From Undaria pinnatifida (taxonomy: Eukaryota > Sar > Phaeophyceae > Laminariales > Alariaceae), in the NCBI GenBank assembly GCA_012845835.1, contig JABAKD010000026.1:8192058-8256057 (forward strand): a stretch of 64,000 bases of DNA, written 5' to 3'. Shown here in pieces: positions 23,701 through 35,215 of this stretch. How positions within the stretch are numbered: position 1 is the stretch's first letter; each line of letters begins with the position of its first letter. A model generated the notes under the pieces. The model worked only from the letters and a program-made list of their open reading frames with translations. It was not told the DNA's origin and ran no database searches. Position numbers and translations under genes: made by a program.

Positions 23701-25059
23701 CTTTTATTTTCACGACACTTGCCCAAGGTTAACAGCCAGGCAGACCGCGGATTGTGCTGTTGTTAAATATGCACGATAACTACTGAACGCTGGCTGTGGT
23801 TCAGTGGTGATCATGCACATTTAAGACGTCTTTGAGCCCCTTTAGCGGGTCGTCGGGATCTTTGGTGTGGTCTGTTTTAGTCGTTTTCGCCTCGTTTTGG
23901 TGGCTGGCTGACTGTGGCGGTCGAAGTGGGATGAGGGTCCTTTTGGTAGGCCCAGTGGGTGGCTTATTTTTCAGCCAGGGCCAACATGGAATGCTCCGAC
24001 GGGGGTGGGGTAAGGTCTGGGTGAGATGAAGCTCCTTGGTAAGCTTTACCGGCGGCCAATTTGAAAGCCAAGATCAGGTTGGAATCCGGAGGGCCCAGAT
24101 CGGAATAGGATCTGGCTGCGTGGGGTCAGGGTGCCAAGAGGGGGCGGAGGGCCCGTGTGGGTTCAAACATTGTATGGAAAGAGTTTGAACTCATTATTGT
24201 TTTATCCTGGGTCTTTGTGATCTACCCTCTGCGATCACGCTACAACCGAGATGTAATTGTAAATGCGACGGGTGCCCGGATTGTGGCGAGAAACGAAGCG
24301 AAAATGCCCCCGAAAAACACAAAACGCCCCCGCCCGGGCCCCTCGCCAATATGAGGGGGACAGTGCCACCACCGTATACAGGGAGTCTAGTTATTCTAAA
24401 GACTGCCGGCTTCTATTGCAGCCTTGTACATTGGCGCTTCGGATTGCTAATGCAGCGTACTGGCTGCTGGTTTCTATTTCAGCCTGGTATACTGGATGCT
24501 GATTTCTACAGTACATCGGTACCTGGAACAGCGTGCCGACGTGCCGACTGCGTCAGCAAATACTCAGCCGTATAAAAACGCTGCTTTCGATAGGGAACGT
24601 CTATCATACCGTCCATCCGTTTTTGTTCCAAAGCGGTACAAGTACAGCTAGGGCTGGGCATTGGCAGCCTCAAATAATAGCAGGTGGGTTGCATCAATAT
24701 ACTGGGCGAGTAAAACCAGTATGCAATCACCCCCGGCTGGTGAGGGAGCCGCGCTATAAGCACAGCCAGGGGCAAAAAAAAAAAGTCGTTTTGGCTTCAT
24801 CTCCCTTCACAATCAGGGCTTTGTCTAACCCTTTGCCCACAACCAGTCCCAAATGCACCATAGATTAATACATCATACACATTCCACAAGTATTTTTTCG
24901 GTACAATCCTGTTGTGTTGTATTGGCCGGGCGTGGTTGAGGGCCATCAATCGAGAAGAAAACGATGCATGGAATTTTTGGCGATGATGTGACGATGTTCA
25001 GTTCGATTTTCGGATGCACATTATTATAAAAACAAAAAAAACGCTCACATGCTGGATGC
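23701..25059. other. Spacer downstream of ALG6
   Basis: No gene recognised. A short T/G-rich stretch (23820-24180) and several ACTGG/CAGTAT words are present. The polyadenylation site of ALG6 should lie in 23316-23750 but no AATAAA-type signal could be assigned with confidence. Confidence 0.4.
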
Positions 25060-25067
25060 TACTCCGC

Positions 25068-26151
25068 TAGGCTCTGGCCCATAATGCCCGCATTTCTTTG
25101 GGCATAATCAGGCCTTTTGGGCATAAGCATAATGCTGAAGCATATATGGACAAAAAGAGCATATCCAGCATCGGGGATGGGCATATCCCTATCGCTGACG
25201 GTGTGTACAACACAGCAGCGTCTCAAACGAGCTCTGGATACGACTTGTGGGCTTTCTGGGACGACAACAAGGAAAAACTTCCTGCTTGGTTCAACGTAGC
25301 CCAAGACATAGCTCTGATCCAACCCTCTTCCGCTTTCATAGAGAGGGTTTTTTCTATCCTTCGCGCTGCTCTCGACGATCGGCAGGAGAACTCGTACAGT
25401 GACAGAATTGGGGCAGCAGTTCTTCTCAAGTACAACAGGGGATCCAAACTACGCTCGTAGGAGACTGCTGTTTTTTCGAAGTGGTGGGGGGGACGGGGGG
25501 ATGTGGCGTTCTCGGCGAAATTCGTTTGCAGAGACTGCAGATACCCATTTGTACTTTGCAATGCATTTGGTACTTGTTTCTGTTGCTGGGGAACGCGTAG
25601 ATTTCGGCGGGAGGTGGCAGCGTTTTGGCTGTGCTGTGCCTTGGTCCCTTGATTTTGCGACGTTGGGATCGTGGAATTTTTTGCAAGTTTGGCGGTTCTT
25701 CTTTTCTTTGCTCATCTCGGGGACATCCTCATATCCTAATGTTTCCTCATGTTTGCGGTTGGCCCCCACAAAGCTAAAACGCAGCTGCGCGTTGCGCTCT
25801 GAGAGCACCAAAAAATGCAAAAAATACATTTAGTCTTGCCATGCCGCGCTGACAGCAGAAAAAACAGAAAACACGCTTTTTACTTTTTACAGCTTGCCAT
25901 TTGATCAAAAAATGATCAATTAAGAGGTCAACGACATAGAGAGCAATAATAGAGCATGCAACACAAGCATTGGGTGCCCCTGGACGCACAATCTAGCATG
26001 AAAACACCCGTTTCACGCAGCATATTATATGCGGGGCATATCCACGTAATTATGGCATAATTGACGGCATATTCGACGATTTCTGGCATATTCTTTTTCC
26101 AAAAATAGGGCATAAAACACGGAAAAAAAAGGCATTATGGGCCTGACCCTG
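25068..26151 (+). mobile_element. Nonautonomous hAT element with intact ends
   Basis: Left end TAGGCTCTGGCCCATAATG and right end, reverse-complemented, CAGGGTCAGGCCCATAATG match at 18 of the first 21 positions. The element is flanked by a perfect 8-bp duplication TACTCCGC (25060-25067, 26152-26159), the hAT signature. Multiple subterminal GGGCATA/GGCATAA words sit near both ends, as expected for transposase binding sites. At 1084 bp it is too short for a whole transposase and holds only a C-terminal coding fragment. Confidence 0.92.
25098..25460 (+). pseudogene. hAT transposase C-terminal (dimerisation) fragment
   Basis: Open for 120 codons; the first in-frame ATG is at 25146. The part LPAWFNVAQDIALIQPSSAF followed by IERVFSIL is the hAT family C-terminal dimerisation motif, with the characteristic P-S-S...ERVFS. 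The catalytic RNase H-like core and the BED finger are missing, and no transposase start is present. It ends RGSKLRS with a TAG, a normal-looking C terminus, so the copy is truncated from the 5' side. Confidence 0.85.
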
Positions 26152-26159
26152 TACTCCGC

Positions 26160-28682
26160 TCTCCTCCCGAGACACGCTTTGATGGGTTTCCGTTAATATC
26201 GTATGGCGTGTTTCTTGGACATTCTACAGTACTACTCGTACGTAATATCAAATCTACTGGCAGGCTCAAGCCGTGGAAAGCCACTCCCAGTCCATGCAGC
26301 CAGTGCGCCAGTGCCCAGCGCTAGATAAAGAGCCGTGCAGCTCTAAAAATACTTTTTAAATCTTAGATTTCAACCATACAGAGTACCAGGTATGGATCAC
26401 CATTGGGCAGAGGAGAGAGAGGCCTTTCTTGCGCTAGCTACCTTTTATGTACAACAACACCCCCTTGCAGCATGCTTAGTACATAAACTCGTGGATCGCC
26501 GTCAGATTAGCCGAGGCTGGCTTGTTGGCCGCCTATTAAATAAAAACGCCACCGAAACACGCGGCGGAGCCACGCGATCGCCCCCTGCCGATCTCGAGAC
26601 CCCTTGCGCTCATAGGGTGGTTTGTGGGTTAGGACTGAAATCGGGATAGAGGCCTGGGCCATCATGCATGACAGATATTGACCCAAAGGTGTTGCGAGGT
26701 TGTCGTACTTGGGTAAAAATTGCCTCCTCCGTGAAAAAAATGCCGGTAGGTCCAATTTAACCATGACTACATGAAGGGCATACTGATGCACATACACCCC
26801 ACGGCCAGCCGGTCACGTGACGGTGTCCCATGTCCCCTGCTAGAAAGCGCCTACCGATATTTGTGGAAACCCCTTCATATTTTGATATGCAGAGCAAGCG
26901 TTTGTCAACCGGTGCTGCGCTACCCTTCGCGCTTCAAAATCGCCCTCGCACCGCACCCCGTATTGCATCGCAAAAAAACATTAAAAAAATGCACCCGAAA
27001 ATGGGTCGGTTCCAGGTAGGTCGGATTTTCATCCCCGGCTAACCAGCCGTGTTGTCTGAGTTCACGTGCGGTTTTGGTCCATTTCTGGTACGTCACGAGT
27101 CCAAACTACCGGCGTTTGATGTTACTTGGTTTTTGGCGGTTGGCAGGGCTGGCCCTCGTGGCAGTGTAATGTATACTGTCAGTATTACACTACGAACTAC
27201 AGTAGGTACAAACTGGTTGAGGGGCTGTATCAACTGCCAGGTAGTATACTGGTATTGACTATTAATATTCATACGCAGTAATTGTGCCTCAAAATGTAGC
27301 GGAAATTCACTAAAAATGCGCGGCGCTGGGGGAGGGAACGCTAAACGGAAGATGTCGGGAGACAGGGAGCAGGAGACAACGTACGTACGAATATACGTAG
27401 CCGACAATGACCACGCGATTTCCAATTGAACAACGGCCCCAAACAAACAAGTCTTCTTCAGCGCTACCATGAAGCCACATATCCCGTCAAAACACGCCTC
27501 CGGTAGAGGGCGGCTCTGGCGGATCCCCCTGACCGGCCGCGTACTGGCAGCAAGCTCTGGCCACAAGCTTCGTAATGCATGATTGAGATAAATACAGCAG
27601 TAAAAGATATTTGTGTGCTGGATACAATCCAGCGTAAGCTAAGCAAACCAGAAAAATTACAGGAGAGAGGGTAAGAAACAAGAGAAAAGGAAGAATGAAA
27701 AATAAGACAGCTTACGCTATACCTACGATGGGACCCGAAGGGTGCGCCAGCTAGCGTTGGGTTGCGAAAGCAACTGAGTCAAATCGACACACGACGCGTA
27801 TGAAAATACGTGGAAGTGTGTGGTGTGAGCTAAAGCTTTATTTTTCCCCATCCGCCGGAGGATAGTAAAATAAAATGAAAATAAAAATAAGACAGAAAAC
27901 ATCATATGGGGGGGGGAGGAGGTACCGGTACGTATAAAGGCGGGAAAAAAACTTTCAAAAAGCGCCCCCGGTTCAAAATTCTCAGTCACGCTTAGACTAG
28001 TCTTTTCTCGCAAAATTACGCAAGTTTAACTTTGCGCAGAAACTCCAACTGCTGTTGCACTTACCTGGAGCATGGTGCAATGGTGTCCGTGTGCGCGCCT
28101 GTTGCTTATCCTTGGCCGCACGTTATCCGATCCAAGCCGTGTCTACGCACAAAGCATATGCATCGGCCGTCAATGCCATGGTCTGCGAACTGCGCAGTCA
28201 TTACCGAATGGCAGGCAGCCTCTTCCACCCCGACGGGTCAGTGGTTGAAAAAATCAGTTGAGTAGTTTGGGTTACCGCCATCACATGCCAACACGCAACT
28301 TGTGAAACGCTGAAAAAATCCGAGGCAGTTGACACATCGTGAGCTGCCTACGCTCACGTTTTCAAAAGCGGAGCCACCGATACAGCTGGTAATCCGAAAG
28401 CACAATATGGTGGGTGCAGTGACCCTGCAAAGCGACGCACAGCCAAGTACAAGGAGGCACGCTACTAGACTAGACGTAATACAGCTGTCAGTAGAGTACC
28501 GCTGCTGCTGTGTACACCCACACTCAGCCGCCTTTCAATTTTGAAAATGCTGTCAACGAAATCAAGACCAACGGCAGCGTACTCACAACGCGCAGCTGAC
28601 GGGCAACTCGAAACAACGGGCACTTACTGCTGCTGCTACTACTATTTAATGAGACTACTGACTGTTCCTTCTTGTTTAGGGT
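26160..28682. other. Gene-poor repeat region
   Basis: Contains: 26190-26300, a repeat also seen at 58335-58460 (GCGTGTTTCTTGGAC, then TCAAATCTA, then GGCAGGCTCA); 26520-26650, a family K piece (AAAAACGCCACCGAAACACG then GCGGAGCCACGCGATCGCC and GGGTTAGGA); 27825-27895, a minus-strand family B copy. The plus-strand frame at 28055-28261 (AYASAVNAMVCELRSHYRMA) reads somewhat like protein but is not recognised. Confidence 0.45.
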
Positions 28683-28699
28683 GGTGTTGAGTAAACACC
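28683..28699 (-). terminator. H2B mRNA 3' stem-loop
   Basis: On the minus strand GGTGTTTACTCAACACC: 6-bp stem, 5-nt loop, followed by ACCC and a purine-rich stretch (AAACAAGAAGGAAC) resembling a histone downstream element. It lies 76 bp after the H2B stop. Confidence 0.85.
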
Positions 28700-28775
28700 A
28701 GGTTGGTTTTGCTGGATGATCGCGAGAGTTGGGGAGGACGGCTGTCATCTCGTATCATCCCAGATGAGGCTAGCT

Positions 28776-29135
28776 TTAGGCGGAGTAAGACGAGGTGAAC
28801 TTGGTCACGGCCTTGGTGCCCTCAGACACGGCGTGCTTGGCCAGCTCTCCAGGGAGCATAAGACGCACCGCCGTCTGCACCTCGCGAGAGGAGAGGGTGG
28901 CCTTCTTGTTGTACCGGGTCAGCTTCCCGGACTCGCCGGCCACGCGCTCGAACACATCGTTGATGAACGAGTTCATGATGGACATTCCGCGCTTGGAGAT
29001 ACCGGTGTCGGGGTGCACCTGCTTGAGCACCTTGTAGATGTACGACGAGTAAGACTCGGTCCTCTTGTTCTTCTTCTTCTTGTCACCGGCCTTCTTGGGG
29101 GCCTTGGCGGACTTCTTGGAGGGGGTCTTGGCCAT
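28776..29135 (-). CDS. H2B: Histone H2B
   Basis: Core histone that pairs with H2A in the nucleosome. The 119-residue product starts [15 protein letters not shown], a short Lys/Ala-rich tail, followed by the histone fold ([57 protein letters not shown]) and ends [11 protein letters not shown]. The usual C-terminal Lys for ubiquitination is present (GTKAVTK). The start at 29135 is chosen because upstream in-frame residues have no histone similarity and the tail begins normally here. Intronless. It is transcribed divergently from H2A across a 356-bp intergenic promoter. It has its own 3' hairpin. Confidence 0.97.
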   Translation of the reverse strand: MAKTPSKKSAKAPKKAGDKKKKNKRTESYSSYIYKVLKQVHPDTGISKRGMSIMNSFINDVFERVAGESGKLTRYNKKATLSSREVQTAVRLMLPGELAKHAVSEGTKAVTKFTSSYSA

Positions 29136-29491
29136 GTTGCTTGTTTGGAGGATAAAGAAGAGAGTGTCTGAGGGTGGAGTGAGTTGTGGGAATGGCGGGC
29201 TGCTTCGCTGCTTCCGAAAATATTTGATCGAGCCGGGTTGTATATATGTTGAAGGCGTTATTTCGTGTTGTTTCTTTTCGCTCACCGCGTTTCGGTTCGA
29301 CCAATGGTTAGTTTTTGGTGAAGACGTACCAGCCAATCATACATCCGATGAAAGTTATTCAAAAACTAACGCCAAACGGCAGTTGCAATTTTTTGCTTTT
29401 TTGAATCGAACCAGCTAGCCGAGCCACCTACGACACAACTCTATCACACCGCTATCTCCTTCCCTCTCCATCTCTCAACCCCCAAGCAATC
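29136..29491. promoter_or_regulatory. Bidirectional H2B/H2A promoter with CCAAT boxes
   Basis: Divergent promoter. AGCCAATCATA at 29331-29341 matches AGCCAATCATA (minus) in the H1/H3 promoter and GGCCAATCACATA (minus) before H4. A second CCAAT is at 29301-29305. No clear TATA box at a convincing distance, although TATATATG occurs at about 29240. Confidence 0.6.
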
Positions 29492-29863
29492 ATGTCCGGA
29501 AAAGGAAAGGGAGGCCGAGGGGACAAGAAGTCCACCACCAGGTCCGCCAAGGCTGGACTCCAGTTCCCCGTGGGACGTGTGGGTCGCTTCCTCAAGGCTG
29601 GCAAGTACGCCCAGCGCGTGGGCGCCGGTGCCCCCGTGTACCTGGCCGCTGTACTTGAGTACCTTACCGCTGAGGTGCTCGAGCTGGCTGGCAACGCCGC
29701 CCGCGACAACAAGAAGGCCCGCATCATCCCCCGCCACATCCAGCTCGCTGTCCGCAACGACGAGGAGCTCAACAAGCTTCTCGGCGAGGTGACCATCGCG
29801 TCCGGCGGTGTCCTGCCCAACATCCACGCCGTCCTCCTCCCAAAGAAGGTCGTGAAGAAGTAA
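29492..29863 (+). CDS. H2A: Histone H2A
   Basis: Core histone, partner of H2B. 123 residues: [20 protein letters not shown] tail, then [20 protein letters not shown], the acidic-patch helix [40 protein letters not shown] and C terminus [16 protein letters not shown]. There is no C-terminal SQ(E/D) motif, so this is a canonical H2A rather than H2A.X, and it lacks H2A.Z hallmarks. Intronless. Paired head-to-head with H2B. GC-rich third codon positions compared with flanking DNA suggest strong expression. Confidence 0.97.
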   Translation: MSGKGKGGRGDKKSTTRSAKAGLQFPVGRVGRFLKAGKYAQRVGAGAPVYLAAVLEYLTAEVLELAGNAARDNKKARIIPRHIQLAVRNDEELNKLLGEVTIASGGVLPNIHAVLLPKKVVKK

Positions 29864-29937
29864 AGCGGTCTCAAGCCCTGCGACAACAACAACGACAGCT
29901 GTGCCTCCATCTATCCGAGCTGTACCACAATCAACCT

Positions 29938-29954
29938 GGTGTTTACTCAACACC
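29938..29954 (+). terminator. H2A mRNA 3' stem-loop
   Basis: GGTGTTTACTCAACACC (6-bp stem, 5-nt loop) begins 75 bp after the stop codon. ACCC follows, then AAACAAAAAGAAACG at 29959-29973, a purine-rich candidate for a U7-binding downstream element. Confidence 0.88.
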
Positions 29955-29978
29955 ACCCAAACAAAAAGAAACGTAGCC

Positions 29979-30340
29979 TATGATTGTTGACTTACAACAC
30001 TGATTGTTGACTTACAACACTATAGCCGAAAGCTGGATGGGAAGGAGCCCCAAGACCCTGCGAGGTGGGTGCTGCTGACGTTTCAGTTCATTGGTCGCGA
30101 AAAGCAAGGTAAGTTCGTATTTTTTTCAGGTTGTGGGCCGTTCTGTGTTTTCTTCGATGGTTCATCCTTGATGTATCGATGTGTGTGTGTGTGTGTGTGT
30201 TCTTCACATTAAACCGTTTTTCTACTCGTCGACATCCAGCACACCCAGTGTCCGTACTGATTCTTCACCCTAGAAAGATCAGCTCTGTGGTCATCGATAG
30301 ACTTGATCCGACCTGCCTTGCTGTGCACTATCACTATTAA
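29979..30340. other. Spacer with small duplications and a (GT)n tract
   Basis: TGATTGTTGACTTACAACAC is present twice in tandem around 29980-30020. A (TG)n microsatellite of about 10 units lies at 30180-30201. No gene seen. Confidence 0.6.
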
Positions 30341-30957
30341 TAAGAGGTGTTACCCTTTTACCTATTACCCGGGTACTCGTGAGATGCCGTTCGAAATCCC
30401 GGGCATGGCAATCTACCATCACCTAGAATCACGTTCCCTGGGTAGTCTACTCTTGCGTCCGATATTCTTCTGGAAATCATTTTCAAAATGACAATGCTCA
30501 TGCCGCTCGCCTCACCCGCCTGTGCTTTGAATCCACGAAAACATACGTATCTACTTGTTGTACAACAATGGCTTTGTATCGCGGCGCCGTCTGTTTTAGT
30601 GGTGTGTATGGATAGTCCAAATGGATATCATTAATTAATTGTGGCAGGGTTATACCGAATCCTCTATACCTTTGCGTTACAACAACTCTGTTAAAGCCTT
30701 GAGAACTGGAGACCCGTTTTGGGGGACAAACCACTTGGAGTGAGTATGGGGAGGGGTTAGGGGCTCTATAAAGGGGAGATGTAGGATAGCTATCTCGCAG
30801 CAAATTGAACTTGTTGATAAATAATGTCCTGGGTACCCGGGCGATGTTATTCGGGTACCCGCCCGAAACAACCGTAAATACTCGCGAGTACCCGGGATCC
30901 CCCCCCTCAAAATTAGCGGGTACCCGTTTAGACGGGTACTCGTCAGGTAACACCTCT
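30341..30957. mobile_element. Putative hAT-like MITE with GGGTACCCG subterminal motifs
   Basis: Ends AGAGGTGTTACC (30341-30352) and GGTAACACCTCT (30946-30957) are perfect 12-bp inverted repeats. AGAGGTGTTACC-type ends resemble hAT termini. Near both ends ACCCGGGTACTCG, CGGGTACCCG and GAGTACCCGGG words recur. No target-site duplication could be identified and no transposase is encoded; an open minus-strand frame through it (31043-30498) shows no family. Confidence 0.45.
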
Positions 30958-31463
30958 GCCGTGCACACGTACGTAGACGGCCGCTCGCCCCTCGGCGACC
31001 TCTTTACACCCCTCTTCCCTTGTTTGCTATGATACAAGTACACACTGCTCCTGGCATCGTGGAAGAGTGCACAGTATGTGTCTCACTTATTATGTCCTAC
31101 TTGATGCGCTCATATAACGTCCCCCCGTATCATGTTGAAGACTTTTTTTTAAAAGTTCTATCACGCCGGTGTTAAGAGCTCTGTAGAATCACGCCAAACC
31201 GCGCTGCGGCTTTTTTTATTTTCGCAGAATCCTATTGATTATGGTGCGGTGCGGATTTTTTCGTTACGGTTCCGCTGAAACTGGTGGAAAACAGCACCGA
31301 ACTGCCCCGCAATAAACCACGTGGTTTTAGAGGCCCGACGATTTTTTGTCGAGTCGAACGCAGTCTGCCTCCTACGCACGTCTGTACGTCGTAGACAGCA
31401 ATGCAAGTGAGGATACGTATCGTCTGTCATACACCGCGAAGTATAGGATTAAGTCGAAAGCTA

Positions 31464-31631
31464 TACAGTAGGTGGCCCTATATAGTGTGGGTATGAGTCA
31501 CGAAAAATTACCCGCACTATACCGGGCACCCGCACTATATAAAGACCGGTCACTATAGAGGGGTCTATATTGTACCAAACGATTTCACCCGCACAATATC
31601 GGACACCCGCACTACAGGGCCACCTACTGTA
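31464..31631. mobile_element. 168-bp MITE with TA-flanked inverted repeats
   Basis: Left TACAGTAGGTGGCCCTATAT and right, reverse-complemented, TACAGTAGGTGGCCCTGTAG. The outermost TA on both sides may be the target duplication, as in Tc1/mariner-type elements. The interior is built of ACCCGCACTATA-type repeats. No coding capacity. Confidence 0.6.
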
Positions 31632-32394
31632 TTGGTGCGGTTCGGTGTGGACTGCTGTGTTTTTGAATGGTATCATAGACAGGGTGCGAGATGTGGGATG
31701 TGGGAGATCGTGTGACAGACGGGCCTGAGGGTGCGGTGCTGCACCGAACTGCGAAAAATCTGTGGCACATGTTTTAACTTCCGACCGCACCCGCTAAATA
31801 CTAAAAATGTTGTAATTTTAGTTGTACCACCTCCGCCTACACTCGCATGCTGATGAGCCGGCGAGGACTAAAGCTTACCAGGTACCTAGTAGGACCTAAC
31901 TTTGTAAGTATACCCTTCGACACTCTGGTCAATGTTAATGTTGCATCCTAACGCTCGTATCACACAAAAGAGTGTACCGCTTTCGGCTGCGGCCGTTTGG
32001 CGGAAACCCTCGATTTTCGATTTTTGGTGTGTCAGAGGTCATAATCTGGCCGGTGTGGGGTAAGGGTATACTTCGAAGTATGTGTATATTCATGTTGATG
32101 ACCCTTTGCAGGCGGCAATTATATACATACCCAGACGGTCAGTTTCCAGGCTTCAGCCCCGGGTGAGACCAAGGTGCCAAGCGGGAACAGCGTGGGGTTG
32201 TTTTCAGAGTTTTATTTGCAGACCCTACCTGCAATTTTACTTTGGGTTTCGTCGAAAACCGACGCGATGCTGTTGCACGCGAGCGGTATTCTTCACTTCT
32301 TCACTACGAAGGTTGTCCCTTACCATGCCAGGTATGAAGCAAGAACTCCATTGTAAAGAGTACGTAAAGTTAGTACGTAGTATCCCCGTCTTCC

Positions 32395-34650
32395 CAAACA
32401 ATGGGATTATTGCACTATTACTTATTACCCCCCCCCCCCCCGGTCCGTCCGGCCGTTGTAGGGATGCGAGGGTCTATGTTCCGACAGACTACGGGCCAGG
32501 CATGAAAATGATTACCCCCCCCCTACCCCCACCTGTCCTGCAGAAAATAAAATGCTCAACTATATGTAAGTTTCCCGTCCTCGCGCTTCGTCGCCGTCCC
32601 CCTCCCCCGATGAAATCGGTCCTGTTATCCGTCTACTCGTTACGGTGCTCCGTCTCGAAATAAACGATGCGAGATCAATGGTGAAACTAGGGCAAGCAAC
32701 GAAACCATTGCACCGCCCCCGGCTATCTATCCCCCCTCTACCCCCACTTGCCCGTCATTGCAGCAGGTTTCCCGCCCTCCATGCTTCGTCGCAGTTACCC
32801 AATCCCTATCCTTTCTATTCGCCGTGTACTCGCTATACTCTCACTCTCCCGTCACCTCAGCCTGAATTGGCTCTACGACAGCAGCCGCTGATCCTCCCCC
32901 CCCGTCGCGCCCAACCCACCCCCTCTGCTTTTTTTTCAGTACACAACATATTGCCCTTCGATGCGCTGTCCCCTTCATGTTTGTCCCCTTCATGAATATA
33001 CGCATCGTGACCATTGCCTCTCCTTTGTCCATCCCGCCCCCTTCTCTATAGCGAGCGAGTAAGTGGCGTCGCTTTTCCCCTGCATCCATCAACATGACAT
33101 CATGACATCATGACGGAGAATGTCCTGGAAGTCGTCGGGACGACGGGCACCAGACAGGTGTGTAGTAAGTATCAGACATAGTGTACAATTAATAATAAGA
33201 GTGGCGAGAAGGAAAAAACACCAGTGATATATAATACGCCCTGGAGCTTATTTATTTTACGGGGATGGTGGGTTAGCCACTAGCGGAAGGATGAGATTGG
33301 CATGTGCCAACAATGGCAAGGAGACGTTAAAACAGGGCAAAGATGATGGAAGATGAAACGGGCGGTGGACGGAAAAGGGGGGGGGGGGGGGGGTGTTGTC
33401 GGACGCGGGAAAAAGGGACCAGCAGCTCAGCTGCTGCTTTCGGGTTAGTTGGAATCGGGGCGACGGATGGTGAGCATAGCGAGGAGACTGGGAACAGGTT
33501 GGACAGGGGAAGAGCATTGCGGACGGGGCGTGGAAGTGGGGGGGGGGGGTCAAGTGCAGAGATAAACAATGTCGAACTATTTAAAATGACGACTACCTCC
33601 GCGTAGGCCACGCCAATCAACGAATCTAGGGCTGCTGAAGGCAGAGTATTGTCGTATCGACGGAGCGCTGGCACTTCAACGCAAGGAGTTGCACGACACG
33701 TGCGTGCGCTGCTACTACCGCTCGCACCATAGGAGGCTAGACTGGTCGTTTGTTATGCCGATACCGCAGTATGTACAGTATGTATGTACAGTATGTATGT
33801 GCAGTATTTTGGTCCCAAAGGGGTTACCTGCCGATTGCTGACTGATTACGATTGACAGCAATCGGAGGGGAAGGGCGGCGGGACTCGACGGGGTGAGAGC
33901 GGGGGGTGATGACAAGAATACGGGGATTTGACCACAATAGGCGAAGACATGGGTGGTGACTCCACATTACGAGCGGGATGGGACTACAATGTTACACCGC
34001 ATACTGCATGGGGGGTGGAGAGTGGGAGGAGGGACAGTGCGGAATGACAGCAATACGAAGGAGAAAGGCGGTACACCGCGGGCTCGATTGAACCTTAAAC
34101 CCTAAACTACAGCAAAAAATATCCCCCAAGTGCTCTAAATACTAGCATTTGTTCCCGAAGACGTGTGTGCGGTTCTAAGCGGGCCACGTTTCTATCAATA
34201 GAGGCGAGAGCGAGGGAGTGACGTCGTATTATATCATGCATGTATTACATACGTAGTTGTGGTGGTGAGGGTGAGGCAGGGGGGGCGCATGGAAAAGGCG
34301 GGGGGCGGTGTTGTGTGGAGGAGTGCGGAGACATTGGTGGTGGTTTACGATCGGCAAGAGGGGAGAGGAGGAACATTGGGGGGGGGGGACGTGGCACTGA
34401 GGATGGCATTAGAGAAGGGTTGTTAAACATCAGAGAAAGGCGGTGCCTTCGGGCGATCTTGTTTTGATGGGACGAAAGCAGAGCCGGCATGATTTAACGA
34501 GTGGCGCAGCACAATGATTATAATTTTAGAGACAACCGCACAGTAGGCGGGTGTCACAAACAGCACAAAGGGGTCGGGGGGGGGCGATTGGGCGGTGCCG
34601 AGGGAAGGAAGCCGGGGGGGGTGAGGAGCTTCACCAGGGGCGGCGGAAGC
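32395..34650. repeat. Strand-skewed C-rich then G-rich low-complexity block
   Basis: 32395-33060 is strongly pyrimidine-rich on the plus strand, and 33250-34640 strongly purine-rich with G-runs at 33378-33393, 33539-33548, 34380-34388. Positions 32455-32520 and 32645-32700 match pieces of repeat family H (GGGATGCGAGGGTCTA; GTCTCGAAA, GATCAATGGT, GGCAAGCAAC). Open frames here are by-products of the base skew. No gene recognised. Confidence 0.6.
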
Positions 34651-34908
34651 TGCAGGCGACAATAACTTGTACGTGACCCGCAACTATGATGACCAATAGG
34701 ACGGGGACAAAGGCCACAAAGTGGTGCGCATATGCATGGAATATGAGTGTTTTATTGGCGCAGCTATCAATACTATAGTATCAATACTATACCAATAACT
34801 AGCAGAGCACGGTAGGGGCACGTCTTTTTTTTCGTGAGGCTCCTTACTTAACCTGTTAAAATGAAATTATTACTCGAGTACTCTATTAATAGCATCATAC
34901 TAATGTTC

Positions 34909-34957
34909 CAATCCATTGCGATTTCACGCGCAGGTTCGAGTCCTGCCGACGACGCCA
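34909..34957 (+). other. tRNA-Ser-like 3' half with CCA and T-run
   Basis: CAATCCATTGCGATTTCACG then T-arm GCAGG-TTCGAGT-CCTGC (34930-34946, perfect 5-bp stem, good B box), then CGACGACG, CCA at 34955-34957 and seven Ts. Anticodon-stem end, long variable arm and acceptor agree with eukaryotic tRNA-Ser. The matching 5' half (GTCGTCG, D-arm) is not upstream. Nuclear tRNA genes do not encode CCA, so this may be a reverse-transcribed tRNA fragment, or on the minus strand an unusually long retroelement primer-binding site. Confidence 0.55.
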
Positions 34958-35215
34958 TTTTTTTAAGGCAATAGTGGGGTATTAGTCCGTTTGAACACTC
35001 GCAAAAGCTTAACCAGTAGCTTACCCACACTAAGCCTCATAACACTCTCCCCCCCTGAAACAGCGACTTTGAGGAAAAAAATAAAAAACGAACGCCAATC
35101 TTATTGACTATTAATAATACTACTTAGGACTAGGTGTACAACGAAAACTGCTAAAAAAAACAGGGGTATGCCTTTTCAACGATATTCGGTAGTTTCTGGG
35201 TCAAGTGAGAGTTAA

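Noticed and set aside
28055-28261. Plus-strand 68-codon frame (AYASAVNAMVCELRS...)
   Set aside because: Mildly protein-like but short, without splice-compatible neighbours or a known family.
29136-29336. N-terminal extension of H2B by 67 residues
   Set aside because: The H2B tail starts normally at MAKTPSKK; the extension lies in the divergent promoter.
30498-31043. 181-codon minus-strand ORF
   Set aside because: Runs across the inverted-repeat element and GGGTACCCG repeats; no recognisable motif.
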